Shown here: positions 27,236-35,900 of the stretch, piece after piece | Layout of the letters: every line of letters begins with the position of its first letter | How positions within the stretch are numbered: position 1 is the first letter of the stretch | DNA from: Chitinophagaceae bacterium | GTDB lineage: Bacteria; Bacteroidota; Bacteroidia; Chitinophagales; Chitinophagaceae | Reading direction: 5' to 3' | Length of the DNA: 53,769 nt | NCBI GenBank assembly: GCA_947374225.1 | Contig: CANCAY010000013.1 | Span: forward strand, 1 to 53,769 | Notes under the pieces: model-generated | What the model saw: the letters and a program-made list of their open reading frames with translations, nothing else | What the model was told of the DNA's origin: nothing | Databases searched by the model: none | Program-made: the position numbers and the translations under genes

Positions 27236-27883
27236 ATGGGTAGAGCCAAATTACCTCGTAAGAGTACCGTCATCGACATGACAGCCATGTGCGATGTGGC
27301 TTTCCTTTTATTGTCTTTCTTTATCTTAACTACTAAGTTCAAACCAGCTGAAGCTATTGCGGTGACTACTCCAAGTTCAGTAGCAGCAAAAGTGGCTCCA
27401 ACTAAGGATTTCGTTTTAGTTACGATAACTAAAGATGGTAAAGTATTTCTTACTATAGATGATGAGCAAAAGAGAGAATTGGTAGCCAATTCATTGAATG
27501 CTTCTCGTAATTTAGGAATCAACGTACCTGCTTTCAAAAAAGCTGGTTTCATTGGATCTTCTTTTGCAGGAATGAATTCTTTCTTAGCTCTTCCAGAAGA
27601 AGCTAGAGTTGGTGATAAATTGCCAGGTATACCTTGCAAGGACAGCGCGAACAATGAATTAACCGTATGGATGCAAGTATTAAACGAAGCATATGCTGGA
27701 GGCAAGATGGACCTTTTATTAAAAGGGGACAATGTTGCTAAATATCCATCATTTAAGAGTGTAATGCAAGCGTTCAAGAAAAACGACATTCAAAAATTCT
27801 TGATGATCACCAATCCTGAAAACGCTCCAGCTGGATCGGATTTATGGAAAAAGTCTATGAGTGGAGAAAAACAGGAAAACTAA
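27236..27883 (+). CDS. exbD: ExbD/TolR biopolymer transport protein (first copy)
   Basis: 215 aa with one N-terminal membrane helix. Asp20 in DMTAMCDVAFLLLSFFILTT is the proton-carrying Asp of ExbD. The periplasmic part is longer than E. coli ExbD (about 140 aa) and includes a Pro/Gly-containing insert at ~85-150. It probably forms a heteromeric stator with the second ExbD. Confidence 0.93.
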   Translation: MGRAKLPRKSTVIDMTAMCDVAFLLLSFFILTTKFKPAEAIAVTTPSSVAAKVAPTKDFVLVTITKDGKVFLTIDDEQKRELVANSLNASRNLGINVPAFKKAGFIGSSFAGMNSFLALPEEARVGDKLPGIPCKDSANNELTVWMQVLNEAYAGGKMDLLLKGDNVAKYPSFKSVMQAFKKNDIQKFLMITNPENAPAGSDLWKKSMSGEKQEN

Positions 27884-27910
27884 ATTTTAAACTAATTAAA
27901 AGCTATCGAT

Positions 27911-28504
27911 ATGGCAGAATTAGATACCTCGGGTGGTGGACATAAAAAGAAAGGACCAGGGGTCAAGAAAGGAAAAAAGTTATCTACTCGTGTGGATTTA
28001 ACACCAATGGTGGACTTAGGTTTCTTATTGATTACCTTCTTCATTTTTACCACAACCATGAGCCAACCTACAGCCATGAAGTTGATTTTACCAGATGATA
28101 AAGTAAATCCTGAAGACCAGAATAAGGCCAAAGAATCAGGAGTACTTACCATCTTAATGGGCGCGGACAATCATATTTATTATTACGAAGGACAGCTTAA
28201 AGTGGATGCTTCTAGTAATAATTTCAAGTCTGCTTCATACAATGGTGAAAATTCAATTCGTGATGTAATCATGAAAAAGAAAGCTGACGTTAGAAGTCGT
28301 GCAACGGATCCAACCAATCCAGAAAAAGACTTAGTAATAGTAATTAAGCCAAGTGAAGAATGTACGTATCAAAACGTAATTGATATCTTGGACGAAATGG
28401 CTATTAATGTAGTTAAAAAATATGCATTGGTTGATATTGGTAAAGATGAAGCTACATTAGTTTCTATATCTGATAAAAGTGCACAACCTCCTACAAGCAA
28501 TTAA
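27911..28504 (+). CDS. exbD: ExbD/TolR biopolymer transport protein (second copy)
   Basis: 197 aa. A basic glycine-rich cytoplasmic tail precedes one helix, RVDLTPMVDLGFLLITFFIF, with the proton-carrying Asp35. The sequence differs clearly from the first copy outside the helix, so this is an old duplication. It lies 27 bases downstream of the first copy and 11 bases before tonB. Confidence 0.93.
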   Translation: MAELDTSGGGHKKKGPGVKKGKKLSTRVDLTPMVDLGFLLITFFIFTTTMSQPTAMKLILPDDKVNPEDQNKAKESGVLTILMGADNHIYYYEGQLKVDASSNNFKSASYNGENSIRDVIMKKKADVRSRATDPTNPEKDLVIVIKPSEECTYQNVIDILDEMAINVVKKYALVDIGKDEATLVSISDKSAQPPTSN

Positions 28505-28515
28505 AAGCATTAAAA

Positions 28516-29334
28516 ATGGATACAAATAAAATATTAACCGCAGACATTCTTGACCTTCTTTTTGAAGGTAAAAACAAGGAGTATGGCGCTTATGACTTAC
28601 GTAAAACGTATAATAAGCGTCTTAAAGCTGGACTAATTGGAATGGTCGCGGTAGTTCTTTTACTCGGAGGTGGAACCATTATTTCAAATAGTATCAAAAA
28701 GCCTAAGACTGAAATCATAGCTGTTGATATGTCATTGGAAAATGTGCAACAAGAAGAGAAAAAAGCACCACCACCACCACCGCCACCACCAAAAGTGGAA
28801 CCTCCAAAAGTGGAAGTCACTAAATTTACACCTCCGAAAATTGTAAAAGATGCGGAAGTAAAGGACGAGGACGAAATTAAGGATGTTGAAAAATTGGAGG
28901 ATACTAAAATTGGCGCATTTAACCAAGAAGGTACCAAAGACGAAGGAATTGTAGCTCCAGTTGAACAAAGTACTGGTGTTGCTGCTCCTCCTGAGGAAGA
29001 AACTGACAAAATCTTTACTGTGGTTCAAATCCCTGCTGAGTTCCCTGGAGGTCAGTCTGGTTGGATTCGTTACCTAGAAAGAACTTTGAACAGAGACTTG
29101 CCAGTAGAAAATGGCGCTCCTTCTGGAAAATACGCTGTAGTAGTTTCTTTCGTTGTATCAAGAGATGGTTCTATCAGTGATGTAAAAGCTGAAAACGATC
29201 CTGGATATGGCACTAAAGAAGAAGCTGTACGTGTAATCACAAGAGGTCCAAAATGGAAACCAGCTGTTCAAAATGGCCGTAATGTAATTTACCGTCATAG
29301 ACAAGCAATTGTGTTCCAAGTTTCTGAAGATTAA
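28516..29334 (+). CDS. tonB: TonB family energy transducer
   Basis: Carries energy from ExbB/ExbD across the periplasm to TonB-dependent outer-membrane transporters. The 272 aa comprise a cytoplasmic N-terminus with GKNKEYGAYDLRKTY (typical of Bacteroidota TonB), a membrane helix at ~38-58, eight consecutive prolines at 85-92 with further Pro/Lys/Glu spacer, and a TonB C-terminal domain at ~190-270 (VVVSFVVSRDGSISDVKAEN, then KWKPAVQNGR). It is last in its operon, closed by a strong terminator. Confidence 0.95.
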   Translation: MDTNKILTADILDLLFEGKNKEYGAYDLRKTYNKRLKAGLIGMVAVVLLLGGGTIISNSIKKPKTEIIAVDMSLENVQQEEKKAPPPPPPPPKVEPPKVEVTKFTPPKIVKDAEVKDEDEIKDVEKLEDTKIGAFNQEGTKDEGIVAPVEQSTGVAAPPEEETDKIFTVVQIPAEFPGGQSGWIRYLERTLNRDLPVENGAPSGKYAVVVSFVVSRDGSISDVKAENDPGYGTKEEAVRVITRGPKWKPAVQNGRNVIYRHRQAIVFQVSED

Positions 29335-29359
29335 GATAAACTTACTCTAACAATAAAAA

Positions 29360-29390
29360 ATGCCAGCCCTTAAAAGCTGGCATTTTTGTT
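29360..29390 (+). terminator. Rho-independent terminator after tonB
   Basis: Stem ATGCCAGC (29360-29367) / GCTGGCAT (29376-29383) with an eight-base A/T-rich loop, followed by a T-rich run to 29390. Confidence 0.92.
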
Positions 29391-29424
29391 TTTAGGCATT
29401 CGCCATAATACAATTAATACATTT

Positions 29425-29432
29425 TATCTTTG
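29425..29432 (+). promoter_or_regulatory. -7 box of the mnmE promoter
   Basis: TATCTTTG, exact TAnnTTTG, four bases before the mnmE ATG. A leaderless or near-leaderless mRNA is predicted. No clear TTG is present at the usual distance upstream. Confidence 0.7.
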
Positions 29433-29436
29433 CAAG

Positions 29437-30813
29437 ATGCGTGAGAATCTAAGTACATGGAATGATACCATTGTAGCATTGGCTACGGCACCGGGATTAG
29501 GTGCAATTGCAGTTATTAGACTAAGTGGAGAAGCAGCTATTCATATAGTTGGATCAGTTTTCTCTAAAAAAAGCTTGGCAAATCAACCAACACATACGGT
29601 TCATTATGGGAAATTATTAAATGGCAAGGAAGTGGTGGACGAAGTAGTAGTTACAATTTATCGCGCACCTAAGTCCTATACAGGAGAAGAAGTAGTAGAA
29701 ATTGCATGTCACGGTTCACCTTATATTCAAGATGCTATCCTGCAACTCATGATTGAGCATGGCGCAAGAATGGCGAAGCCCGGAGAATTTACGCAAAGGG
29801 CATTTTTAAATGGAAAATTAGATTTAACGCAGGCAGAAGCAGTTGCAGATTTAATTGCAAGTAATACAGAAGCGTCTAGGAAAACAGCCTTGTATAACCT
29901 TAAAGGCGGCTTCTCGAATGACTTGCAATTGATGCGTGAGAAATTGATAAAGTTTTCAGCTTTAATAGAATTGGAATTAGATTTCTCTCAGGAGGATGTT
30001 GCATTTGCAAATAAAAAAGAGTTAGAAATTCTAGTGCAACAATTACAATTTAAAACACAGGCTTTATTGGATTCCTTCAAGTTAGGGAATGTAATTAAAA
30101 ACGGGGTACAAGTTGCCATAGTTGGAAAACCGAATGCGGGCAAGAGTACTTTATTGAATGCATTCTTGAATGAGAATAGAGCATTAGTGAGTGAGATACC
30201 AGGAACAACACGTGATACGGTAGAAGAATATTTAAACATACAAGGCGTATTGTATAAACTAATTGACACCGCAGGTATACGCGGAATGACAGACGATAGT
30301 ATAGAACAAATGGGCATTGAGAAAAGTAGAGAGAAAATAACAGCAGCTGATATTGTGATTGCTTTATTTGATATTAACGACGCCAGTGTAGAACAAGTAA
30401 AGAATTGGAAAGCAGAAATAAAAGAGGATAAATTAATATTAGTAGGTAATAAAATTGATTTACTAAAAGACCAAACGCTATTACAGGATCCTGCATTGAA
30501 AAATGTTATATTAATTTCTGCAAAAGACAAGGATAATATAATTGCACTCGAAAATGAACTACACAAAAGAGTAATAGGAGATGGTTTGAATAAGGAAGGC
30601 ACTATTGTAACCAATGCAAGACATGTAAGCTCTTTAAAAAAGTTACTACTTGCGTTGAATGACGTAGAGACGGGTTTAATACATGAAGTAACGGGCGACC
30701 TATTGGCCATTGATATTAGACAAGCGCTACATTATCTAGGAACCATAACGGGGCAAATTACCAACGAAGATCAATTAGATTTTATCTTCTCTAAATTCTG
30801 TATTGGGAAGTAA
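29437..30813 (+). CDS. mnmE: tRNA uridine-5-carboxymethylaminomethyl(34) synthesis GTPase MnmE
   Basis: With MnmG it modifies U34 of certain tRNAs. The 458 aa contain the N-terminal folate-binding TrmE domain (IVALATAPGLGAIAVIRLSG), a helical domain and an inserted G domain with the P-loop GKPNAGKST at 230-238, IPGTTRDT and NKID. The chain ends with the hallmark Cys455 in FCIGK. The open frame extends to 29386, but that codon lies just after the tonB terminator and upstream of the -7 box, so the ATG at 29437 is chosen. Confidence 0.96.
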   Translation: MRENLSTWNDTIVALATAPGLGAIAVIRLSGEAAIHIVGSVFSKKSLANQPTHTVHYGKLLNGKEVVDEVVVTIYRAPKSYTGEEVVEIACHGSPYIQDAILQLMIEHGARMAKPGEFTQRAFLNGKLDLTQAEAVADLIASNTEASRKTALYNLKGGFSNDLQLMREKLIKFSALIELELDFSQEDVAFANKKELEILVQQLQFKTQALLDSFKLGNVIKNGVQVAIVGKPNAGKSTLLNAFLNENRALVSEIPGTTRDTVEEYLNIQGVLYKLIDTAGIRGMTDDSIEQMGIEKSREKITAADIVIALFDINDASVEQVKNWKAEIKEDKLILVGNKIDLLKDQTLLQDPALKNVILISAKDKDNIIALENELHKRVIGDGLNKEGTIVTNARHVSSLKKLLLALNDVETGLIHEVTGDLLAIDIRQALHYLGTITGQITNEDQLDFIFSKFCIGK

Positions 30814-30880
30814 CTGATACAAATTGGAAACTAACTACAACAAATAGGATAGCAAACTAGCAATTCCATTAGTTTAATAA

Positions 30881-31540
30881 TTAATTAGCTGTGATTATTT
30901 CATTCAATTGGTTGTAGTCCTTAGCGTAATGAATTACGTTGCCAAATGCTTCAAATTCAGCTTGCTCATGTTCCCCTAAAATGACTACCGCTTTCATGCC
31001 AGCATTTAATGCACATTCTACGCCTTTTGGAGTGTCTTCAAAAACAAGACAGGATTCTGGAGCTGTGTTAAGTAGTGCCGCACATTTAAAAAAGGTTTCA
31101 GGGTGTGGTTTGCTAAGGCTTACGTCATTGGCGCTAACAATAGTGGATATATAATCACCAGCAACAGTATTGTGAAGCACAAACTCAATATTTTCTGTAA
31201 TAGCTGCTGACCCAATTCCCATTTTTATATTTTTGTTATTTGCGATTTGCAAGAAGGTGTCTAGTCCTGAAATAAGTTTTAAAAATGGCTTGAATTCTAC
31301 TCTATATAAAGCTTCTTTTTCATTGCCAATTTTAATGCGTTCTTCCAAACTAAATCTTCCTGGAAAAACTCGCTCAAGTAGTTCGTCATTTTTTCCATAA
31401 CACTGGTGTTTCATTTCTTCCAAGGTCAAATTACCACCCAATGCTAAAATTTGATTATGCCAAGCTTGAATATGATAGGGCATATCATTCACCATGGTTC
31501 CATTTAAGTCAAAAATAAAAGATTTGAATTTTGTAAGCAT
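30881..31540 (-). CDS. HAD-superfamily hydrolase (beta-phosphoglucomutase/phosphatase-like)
   Basis: 219 aa with a HAD core and alpha-helical cap as in beta-phosphoglucomutase and sugar phosphatases. Motif I reads FDLNGTM: nucleophile Asp11 is present, but the +2 acid/base Asp is replaced by Asn13. Motif II is GIGSAA, motif III lies in SKPHPETFF and motif IV in VFEDTPKGVECALNAG. The ATG at 31540 sits three bases after a -7-like box; the upstream TTG at 31546 lies inside that box. It is on the same strand as the LacI regulator gene 105 bp upstream, suggesting a sugar-phosphate role. The Asn13 change makes phosphatase versus mutase activity uncertain. Confidence 0.85.
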   Translation of the reverse strand: MLTKFKSFIFDLNGTMVNDMPYHIQAWHNQILALGGNLTLEEMKHQCYGKNDELLERVFPGRFSLEERIKIGNEKEALYRVEFKPFLKLISGLDTFLQIANNKNIKMGIGSAAITENIEFVLHNTVAGDYISTIVSANDVSLSKPHPETFFKCAALLNTAPESCLVFEDTPKGVECALNAGMKAVVILGEHEQAEFEAFGNVIHYAKDYNQLNEIITAN

Positions 31541-31543
31541 ATG

Positions 31544-31552
31544 CAAAAAGTA
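31544..31552 (-). promoter_or_regulatory. -7-like box of the HAD gene
   Basis: TACTTTTTG on the minus strand, a TAnnTTTG variant one base longer, three bases from the HAD ATG. It suggests independent, near-leaderless transcription. Confidence 0.4.
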
Positions 31553-31598
31553 AAAGGTTTTAGAATATTATTTAGTTTCAAAATAAAATGTATAAATC

Positions 31599-31629
31599 CA
31601 ATATAAAAATTATTAAGTTTTTTATATTG
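31599..31629. repeat. AT-rich inverted repeat between the LacI-family and HAD genes
   Basis: CAATATAAAAA (31599-31609) and TTTTTATATTG (31619-31629), perfect 11-bp arms with a nine-base loop. It lies 15 bases past the stop of the LacI-family gene and may act as its weak terminator. Confidence 0.5.
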
Positions 31630-31644
31630 AGGTTTTGGTTTTAT

Positions 31645-32637
31645 TTACATGGAACCTCCTGCTACATATTTAGCTTCCACAGTCAGTTCCGTTAAGGTCT
31701 TTCCTCCTTTTAAATTAGCCATCATTTGTATGAATGCTAATTTACCTAATTCATAACCACTGGTTTCAACATAGCAAATATGGGGATGATATAAGTTGGG
31801 AATAAAGCCATTGCTAATGCTAATTACTCCAACCTGTTTAGGTACTTTAATTTCAAGTGCTTGAATCGCTTTCATTACACCTATTAAAATCTCATCCGTC
31901 ATGGCAAATACGGTATCAAATTTTTGAACTTTAGCATATTGCTTTCTGAATATTTCTTCCGCTTCATCTGTACTCTTAGCATCCAAATAAGTAACATGTA
32001 CTTTTGGCGCATAATTTTCCATGAAAGCCTGAAACGCTGCTTTTCTTTTTTGGCTGATGGATAATCCTGGGTCGCCAAAAATGGCCAATACTTTTTTGGA
32101 ATTTCTTTTTATAATACATTCTGCAGCTATGGTTGCACAACGTTCGTCTGCCATGCGAACTTTGGTAAAACGATTGTCCTTAGGAACGATATCAAAGAAC
32201 ACAACAGGAATTTCTTTTTCTGTCATTCTATGATAAGTCTCTAAATTTTCAGCTTGAGCAGACAGACAGGCGAATACCCCAGACACTCTATTCTGCCTAA
32301 ATATTTTTAAGTTGTCCAATTCGTTCTCCAGTTTATTACTGGATTGCAATATCATTAAAGCGTATCCGTTCTTTCTACTTTCCTCTTCAACTGCAGCAAT
32401 AAAACTATCATAAAATAAATTTGAAATAGCAGGTACAATCACACCAAATATCTTACTATTCTGAGTTCTTAGCTGAATGGCATATGCATTGGGTTCATAA
32501 TCCATACTTTGTGCCAGTGCATTTACTTTAGCTTTAGTAGCTGCAGAAATATCTGGATGATCTTTTAATGCTCTTGATACAGTGGAGATGCTTATTTGTA
32601 ATTGCTGTGCTAACAACTTTAGGGTTGTGTTTGTCAT
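31645..32637 (-). CDS. LacI/GalR-family transcriptional regulator
   Basis: Sugar-responsive DNA-binding regulator, 330 aa. Residues ~4-24 form the helix-turn-helix (TLKLLAQQLQISISTVSRAL), followed by the hinge (DYEPNAYAIQLRTQNSKIFG) and a periplasmic-binding-protein-like effector domain. The ATG at 32637 puts the HTH at the N-terminus as in the family; the open frame to 32694 reaches the operator-like palindrome and is rejected. It is divergent from susC and just upstream of the HAD gene. It probably represses through AAACGTTT-type sites at its own promoter and at the sucrose operon. Confidence 0.93.
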   Translation of the reverse strand: MTNTTLKLLAQQLQISISTVSRALKDHPDISAATKAKVNALAQSMDYEPNAYAIQLRTQNSKIFGVIVPAISNLFYDSFIAAVEEESRKNGYALMILQSSNKLENELDNLKIFRQNRVSGVFACLSAQAENLETYHRMTEKEIPVVFFDIVPKDNRFTKVRMADERCATIAAECIIKRNSKKVLAIFGDPGLSISQKRKAAFQAFMENYAPKVHVTYLDAKSTDEAEEIFRKQYAKVQKFDTVFAMTDEILIGVMKAIQALEIKVPKQVGVISISNGFIPNLYHPHICYVETSGYELGKLAFIQMMANLKGGKTLTELTVEAKYVAGGSM

Positions 32638-32661
32638 AGTGCATTCATTTGAAAGGTTAAA

Positions 32662-32671
32662 TTTACGTAAA
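32662..32671. promoter_or_regulatory. Palindrome TTTACGTAAA upstream of the LacI-family gene
   Basis: Perfect 10-bp palindrome with a central CG, 25 bases upstream of the regulator ATG. The central CG flanked by A/T arms resembles the LacI-family operator style; it may be a second, weaker site. Confidence 0.4.
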
Positions 32672-32689
32672 CTTTTCCACAAATATTTT

Positions 32690-32701
32690 CGCAAACGTTT
32701 G
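32690..32701. promoter_or_regulatory. LacI-type operator upstream of the regulator gene
   Basis: Contains the perfect palindrome CAAACGTTTG (32692-32701). Read on the minus strand, the 11-base word AAACGTTTGCG occupies 32690-32700. The same word occurs at 52838-52848 in front of the sucrose operon. The central CG is the hallmark of LacI/GalR operators. Confidence 0.65.
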
Positions 32702-32878
32702 ATATTGTTAAATGAGCATTAACATATTGATATATTTTAATAATATTTTATAAGTGGCATATTAAATTATAGTATTGATATCATTGAATTACAGGACAGT
32801 CAAACCTTTAAATAACCTTAAAAAACTAACAATTAGCAGTTTTTAGTAGTAAAAAGTTAAAAATTAATTAACAATAAA

Positions 32879-32907
32879 TTGAGTGAATATCAATTTTGTG
32901 TATTTTG
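32879..32907 (+). promoter_or_regulatory. Candidate susC promoter
   Basis: TTG (32879-32881), 19 bases, then TATTTTG (32901-32907), 31 bases before the susC ATG. The -7 region is overlapped by GTGTA-TTTTG-TACAC (32898-32912). A wider 9-bp inverted repeat, GCAGTTTTT (32836-32844) / AAAAACTGC (32924-32932), brackets the promoter. The rest of the 300-bp interval back to the LacI-family gene is AT-rich with no ORF. Confidence 0.45.
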
Positions 32908-32938
32908 TACACGCTTAATAACCAAAAACTGCCAATTT

Positions 32939-35900
32939 ATGAATTTCAAAATTGTTAAGTCCACTTTTGTTGGACTGTTTCTTGGCTTGATTGCTTTAAA
33001 CGCACAAGCGCAGAACAAAACAGTTACAGGTAAGGTATTAGATGCGAAAGACGGTTCTCCAATTGCTTCAGCTTCTGTTGTTGCTAAAGGAACTGGTTCA
33101 GGTGCAAAAACTGCAGCTGACGGAACTTTTGCTATCACTATCCCTTCTTCTGTAGCAAAATTAGTTGTTACTTCTGTAGGATACTCTTCTAAAGAAGTTG
33201 ACGCAAACGGATCTGTTACAGTATCATTAAACCAAACTAGCAACCAATTGAATGAGGTTGTTGTGGTAGGTTACGGTACTCGTAAAGTAAAAGATGCGAC
33301 TGGATCAGTTGTTTCATTGGGTGAGAAATCTTTTAACAAAGGTGTTATCGCTTCTCCTGAACAATTGTTACAAGGTCGTACTGCTGGTGTTAACGTTACA
33401 AACAACTCTGGCGAGCCAGGTGGTGCAATTAACGTAACTATCAGAGGTACTTCATCTGTACGTAGCAACAACAACCCATTATATGTGGTTGATGGTGTGC
33501 CATTGTACGGTGGTGGTACAGTTGGTAATGACAACTTATTCGGTTCTTCAACTGCAAGAAACCCATTGTCATTTATCAACCCTAATGACATTGAGAACAT
33601 TTCTATCTTAAAGGATGCCTCTTCTGCAGCTATCTATGGTGCAAGAGGTGCTAACGGTGTTGTATTAATTACAACTAAGTCTGGTAAAGGTAAGCCTAGC
33701 TTAACTTTCAACTCAACTACAAGTGTTTCTACAACTGCAAACAGATATGACTTAGCGAATGCGCAAGAGTTCATGTATGGTATCAAAAAGACATTACAAG
33801 AAGCTGGTATTGATGCTAGCGCTGTAGGTCAAAAAGATCAAGGATATAGCACTAACTGGCAAGATCAAATCTTCCAAACAGCTGTATCTCAAGGTTACAA
33901 CTTAGGTTGGGGATATTCTAACACAAAATCTTCTTTAAAATTAAACGGTTCTTATGATGACCAACAAGGTATCATTAAAACTCAAGGTTTAAAAAGAATG
34001 ACTTTTGGTTTGAAATATTCTAATCAATTGACTTCTCGTTTAAAATTAGACGTTACTTTAAATCAGTCTCAAGTTAAAAACAGCTATGCGCAGGTTTCTA
34101 ACAACGCTGGTTACGAAGGTTCTTTAATTGGTGCTGCTATTTCTTACAATCCTACTGCTCCTGTGTACAAAAATGGTACATGGTATGACGGTAACGACGG
34201 TAACAGAAACCCAGTTGCAATTTTAGAAGGTTTCAAAGACAACGATACGTACAACAAAATGTTATCTAACATTTCAGTTTCTTACAAATTGACTAACAAC
34301 TTAACTTACAAGTTAATTTACGGTCATGAGCAATCTGCTACAGATCGTTTAACTTTTGCTGACCCTAGATTAAGTGATCAAGGTTTCAAAGGAAACGTTT
34401 CAGTTAGAGGTGTTGAGTATCAAAATACTCAGATCAATAACCACGGAAGAGCGGTAAGACAATGGAATGATGTTAATTCTGATTTGATTGAGCATACTTT
34501 GAACTTCGATAAGACTTTCAAGAATGGTAATACTTTACAAGCATTAGCAGCGTTCTCTTATCAAAAAACTACTAACTATTATAGAGGTCAACAAAAATGG
34601 GGTGCTGCTGGTACTTCAGTAATGTCAACTGATTATAATTCTTATGTTGGTGGAAACACTCCAGTTTATGGAGATAGCGTTCAAACTGAGTTACAATCTT
34701 ATTTCACTCGTTTGAACTATACAATGAAAGACAAATACATCATTTCTGCTTTAGCTAGAGTTGATGGATCTTCTAAATTTAGTTCTGGAAATAAATATGG
34801 TACATTCCCTGCATTTGGTTTCAAATGGAGAGTATTAGAAGAAAAATTTGCTCAAAATACTTTGGGTAAAATCTTCTCTAATTTTGATGCAAGAGTTAAC
34901 TATGGTATCACAGGTAACCAAGAGTTCCCTGCTTATGCTTCTTTAGCTTTACAACAATACCAATTTAGTGGAAGTAATAATATCATCACTAACTCTAACC
35001 CTAACTTGAAATGGGAGCAAACAACAACTGCAGGTGCAGGAATTGATTTCACTATGTTCAATGGTAGATTAAATGGTAGTGTTGACTACTTCGATAAAGC
35101 AACTAAGGATTTATTATTCTTGATAAGCTATCCTCAACCAGCAGCATCTGCTGACCGTTGGGTTAACTTACCAGGTAAAGTAAAAAATACTGGTTGGGAA
35201 TTTAGTGTAGACTATCAATTAGTTCGTCCAGCTTACAAAGGTGCTTTTGGATGGGATGTTGCTTACAACATGTCTTTCTTAAAGAACACAGTGGAAGGAT
35301 TTGGATCTACTGTAGTTAATACAGGAGAGGTTTCTGGTCAAGGTTTGTCTGGTGCTTATGCTCAAACAATTCGTGACGGAAATCCTTTATTCACTTTCGT
35401 AATGCCTACTTTCTTAAGATTTGATGCTTATGGAAATGGTGTTTATGCGAACGGTGCTAAAGACCAATTACAAGGAAGTGCTTTACCTACATTCAATGCA
35501 GGTTTAACAAACAACTTCTCTTATAAAAAATTAACTGCTAGCGTTTTCTTTAACGCAGTAACTGGTTTCTACTTATATAACAATACAGCAAACGCATTAT
35601 TATTAAAAGGAAGTTTAAAAACTGCACATAACGTAACAAGAGACGTTGTGAACAGTATTGAAAACTCAATCAACCCAGGTAACGTTTCAACTCGTTTCTT
35701 AGAAAAAGGTGATTATATCCGTTTAGCAAATGCTAGCTTAAGTTATGCAGTGACTGTTAAGCAAGGTTCTTTCATTAAAGGATTGAACTTAACATTGTCT
35801 GGTCAAAACTTGGCATTGTTCACTAAATATTCTGGTTTAGATCCAGAGGTGAACGTTGACAAATCTAGAAATGGTGTTCCTTCAAGAGGTTTTGATTACA

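Noticed and set aside
27229..27789. Long antisense open frame opposite the first exbD gene
   Set aside because: It runs fully antisense to a clear ExbD gene and its translation has no domain or signal features; it is a by-product of codon use.
28732..29028. Antisense frame with a Trp/Phe-rich stretch
   Set aside because: The Trp run is the reverse reading of the (CCA)n proline repeat in tonB.
29386..29436. N-terminal extension of mnmE from the codon at 29386
   Set aside because: It begins at the tail of the tonB terminator and upstream of the -7 box; the conserved MnmE N-terminus starts at 29437.
29988..30710. 240-codon antisense open frame opposite mnmE
   Set aside because: It lies entirely within mnmE, whose G domain and C-terminal FCIGK are unmistakable. 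The antisense product is a Ser/Phe/Ile-rich artefact.
34386..34405. GAAACGTTTC palindrome inside susC as another LacI-type operator
   Set aside because: It lacks the flanking GCG of the two intergenic sites and lies deep within coding sequence; most likely chance.
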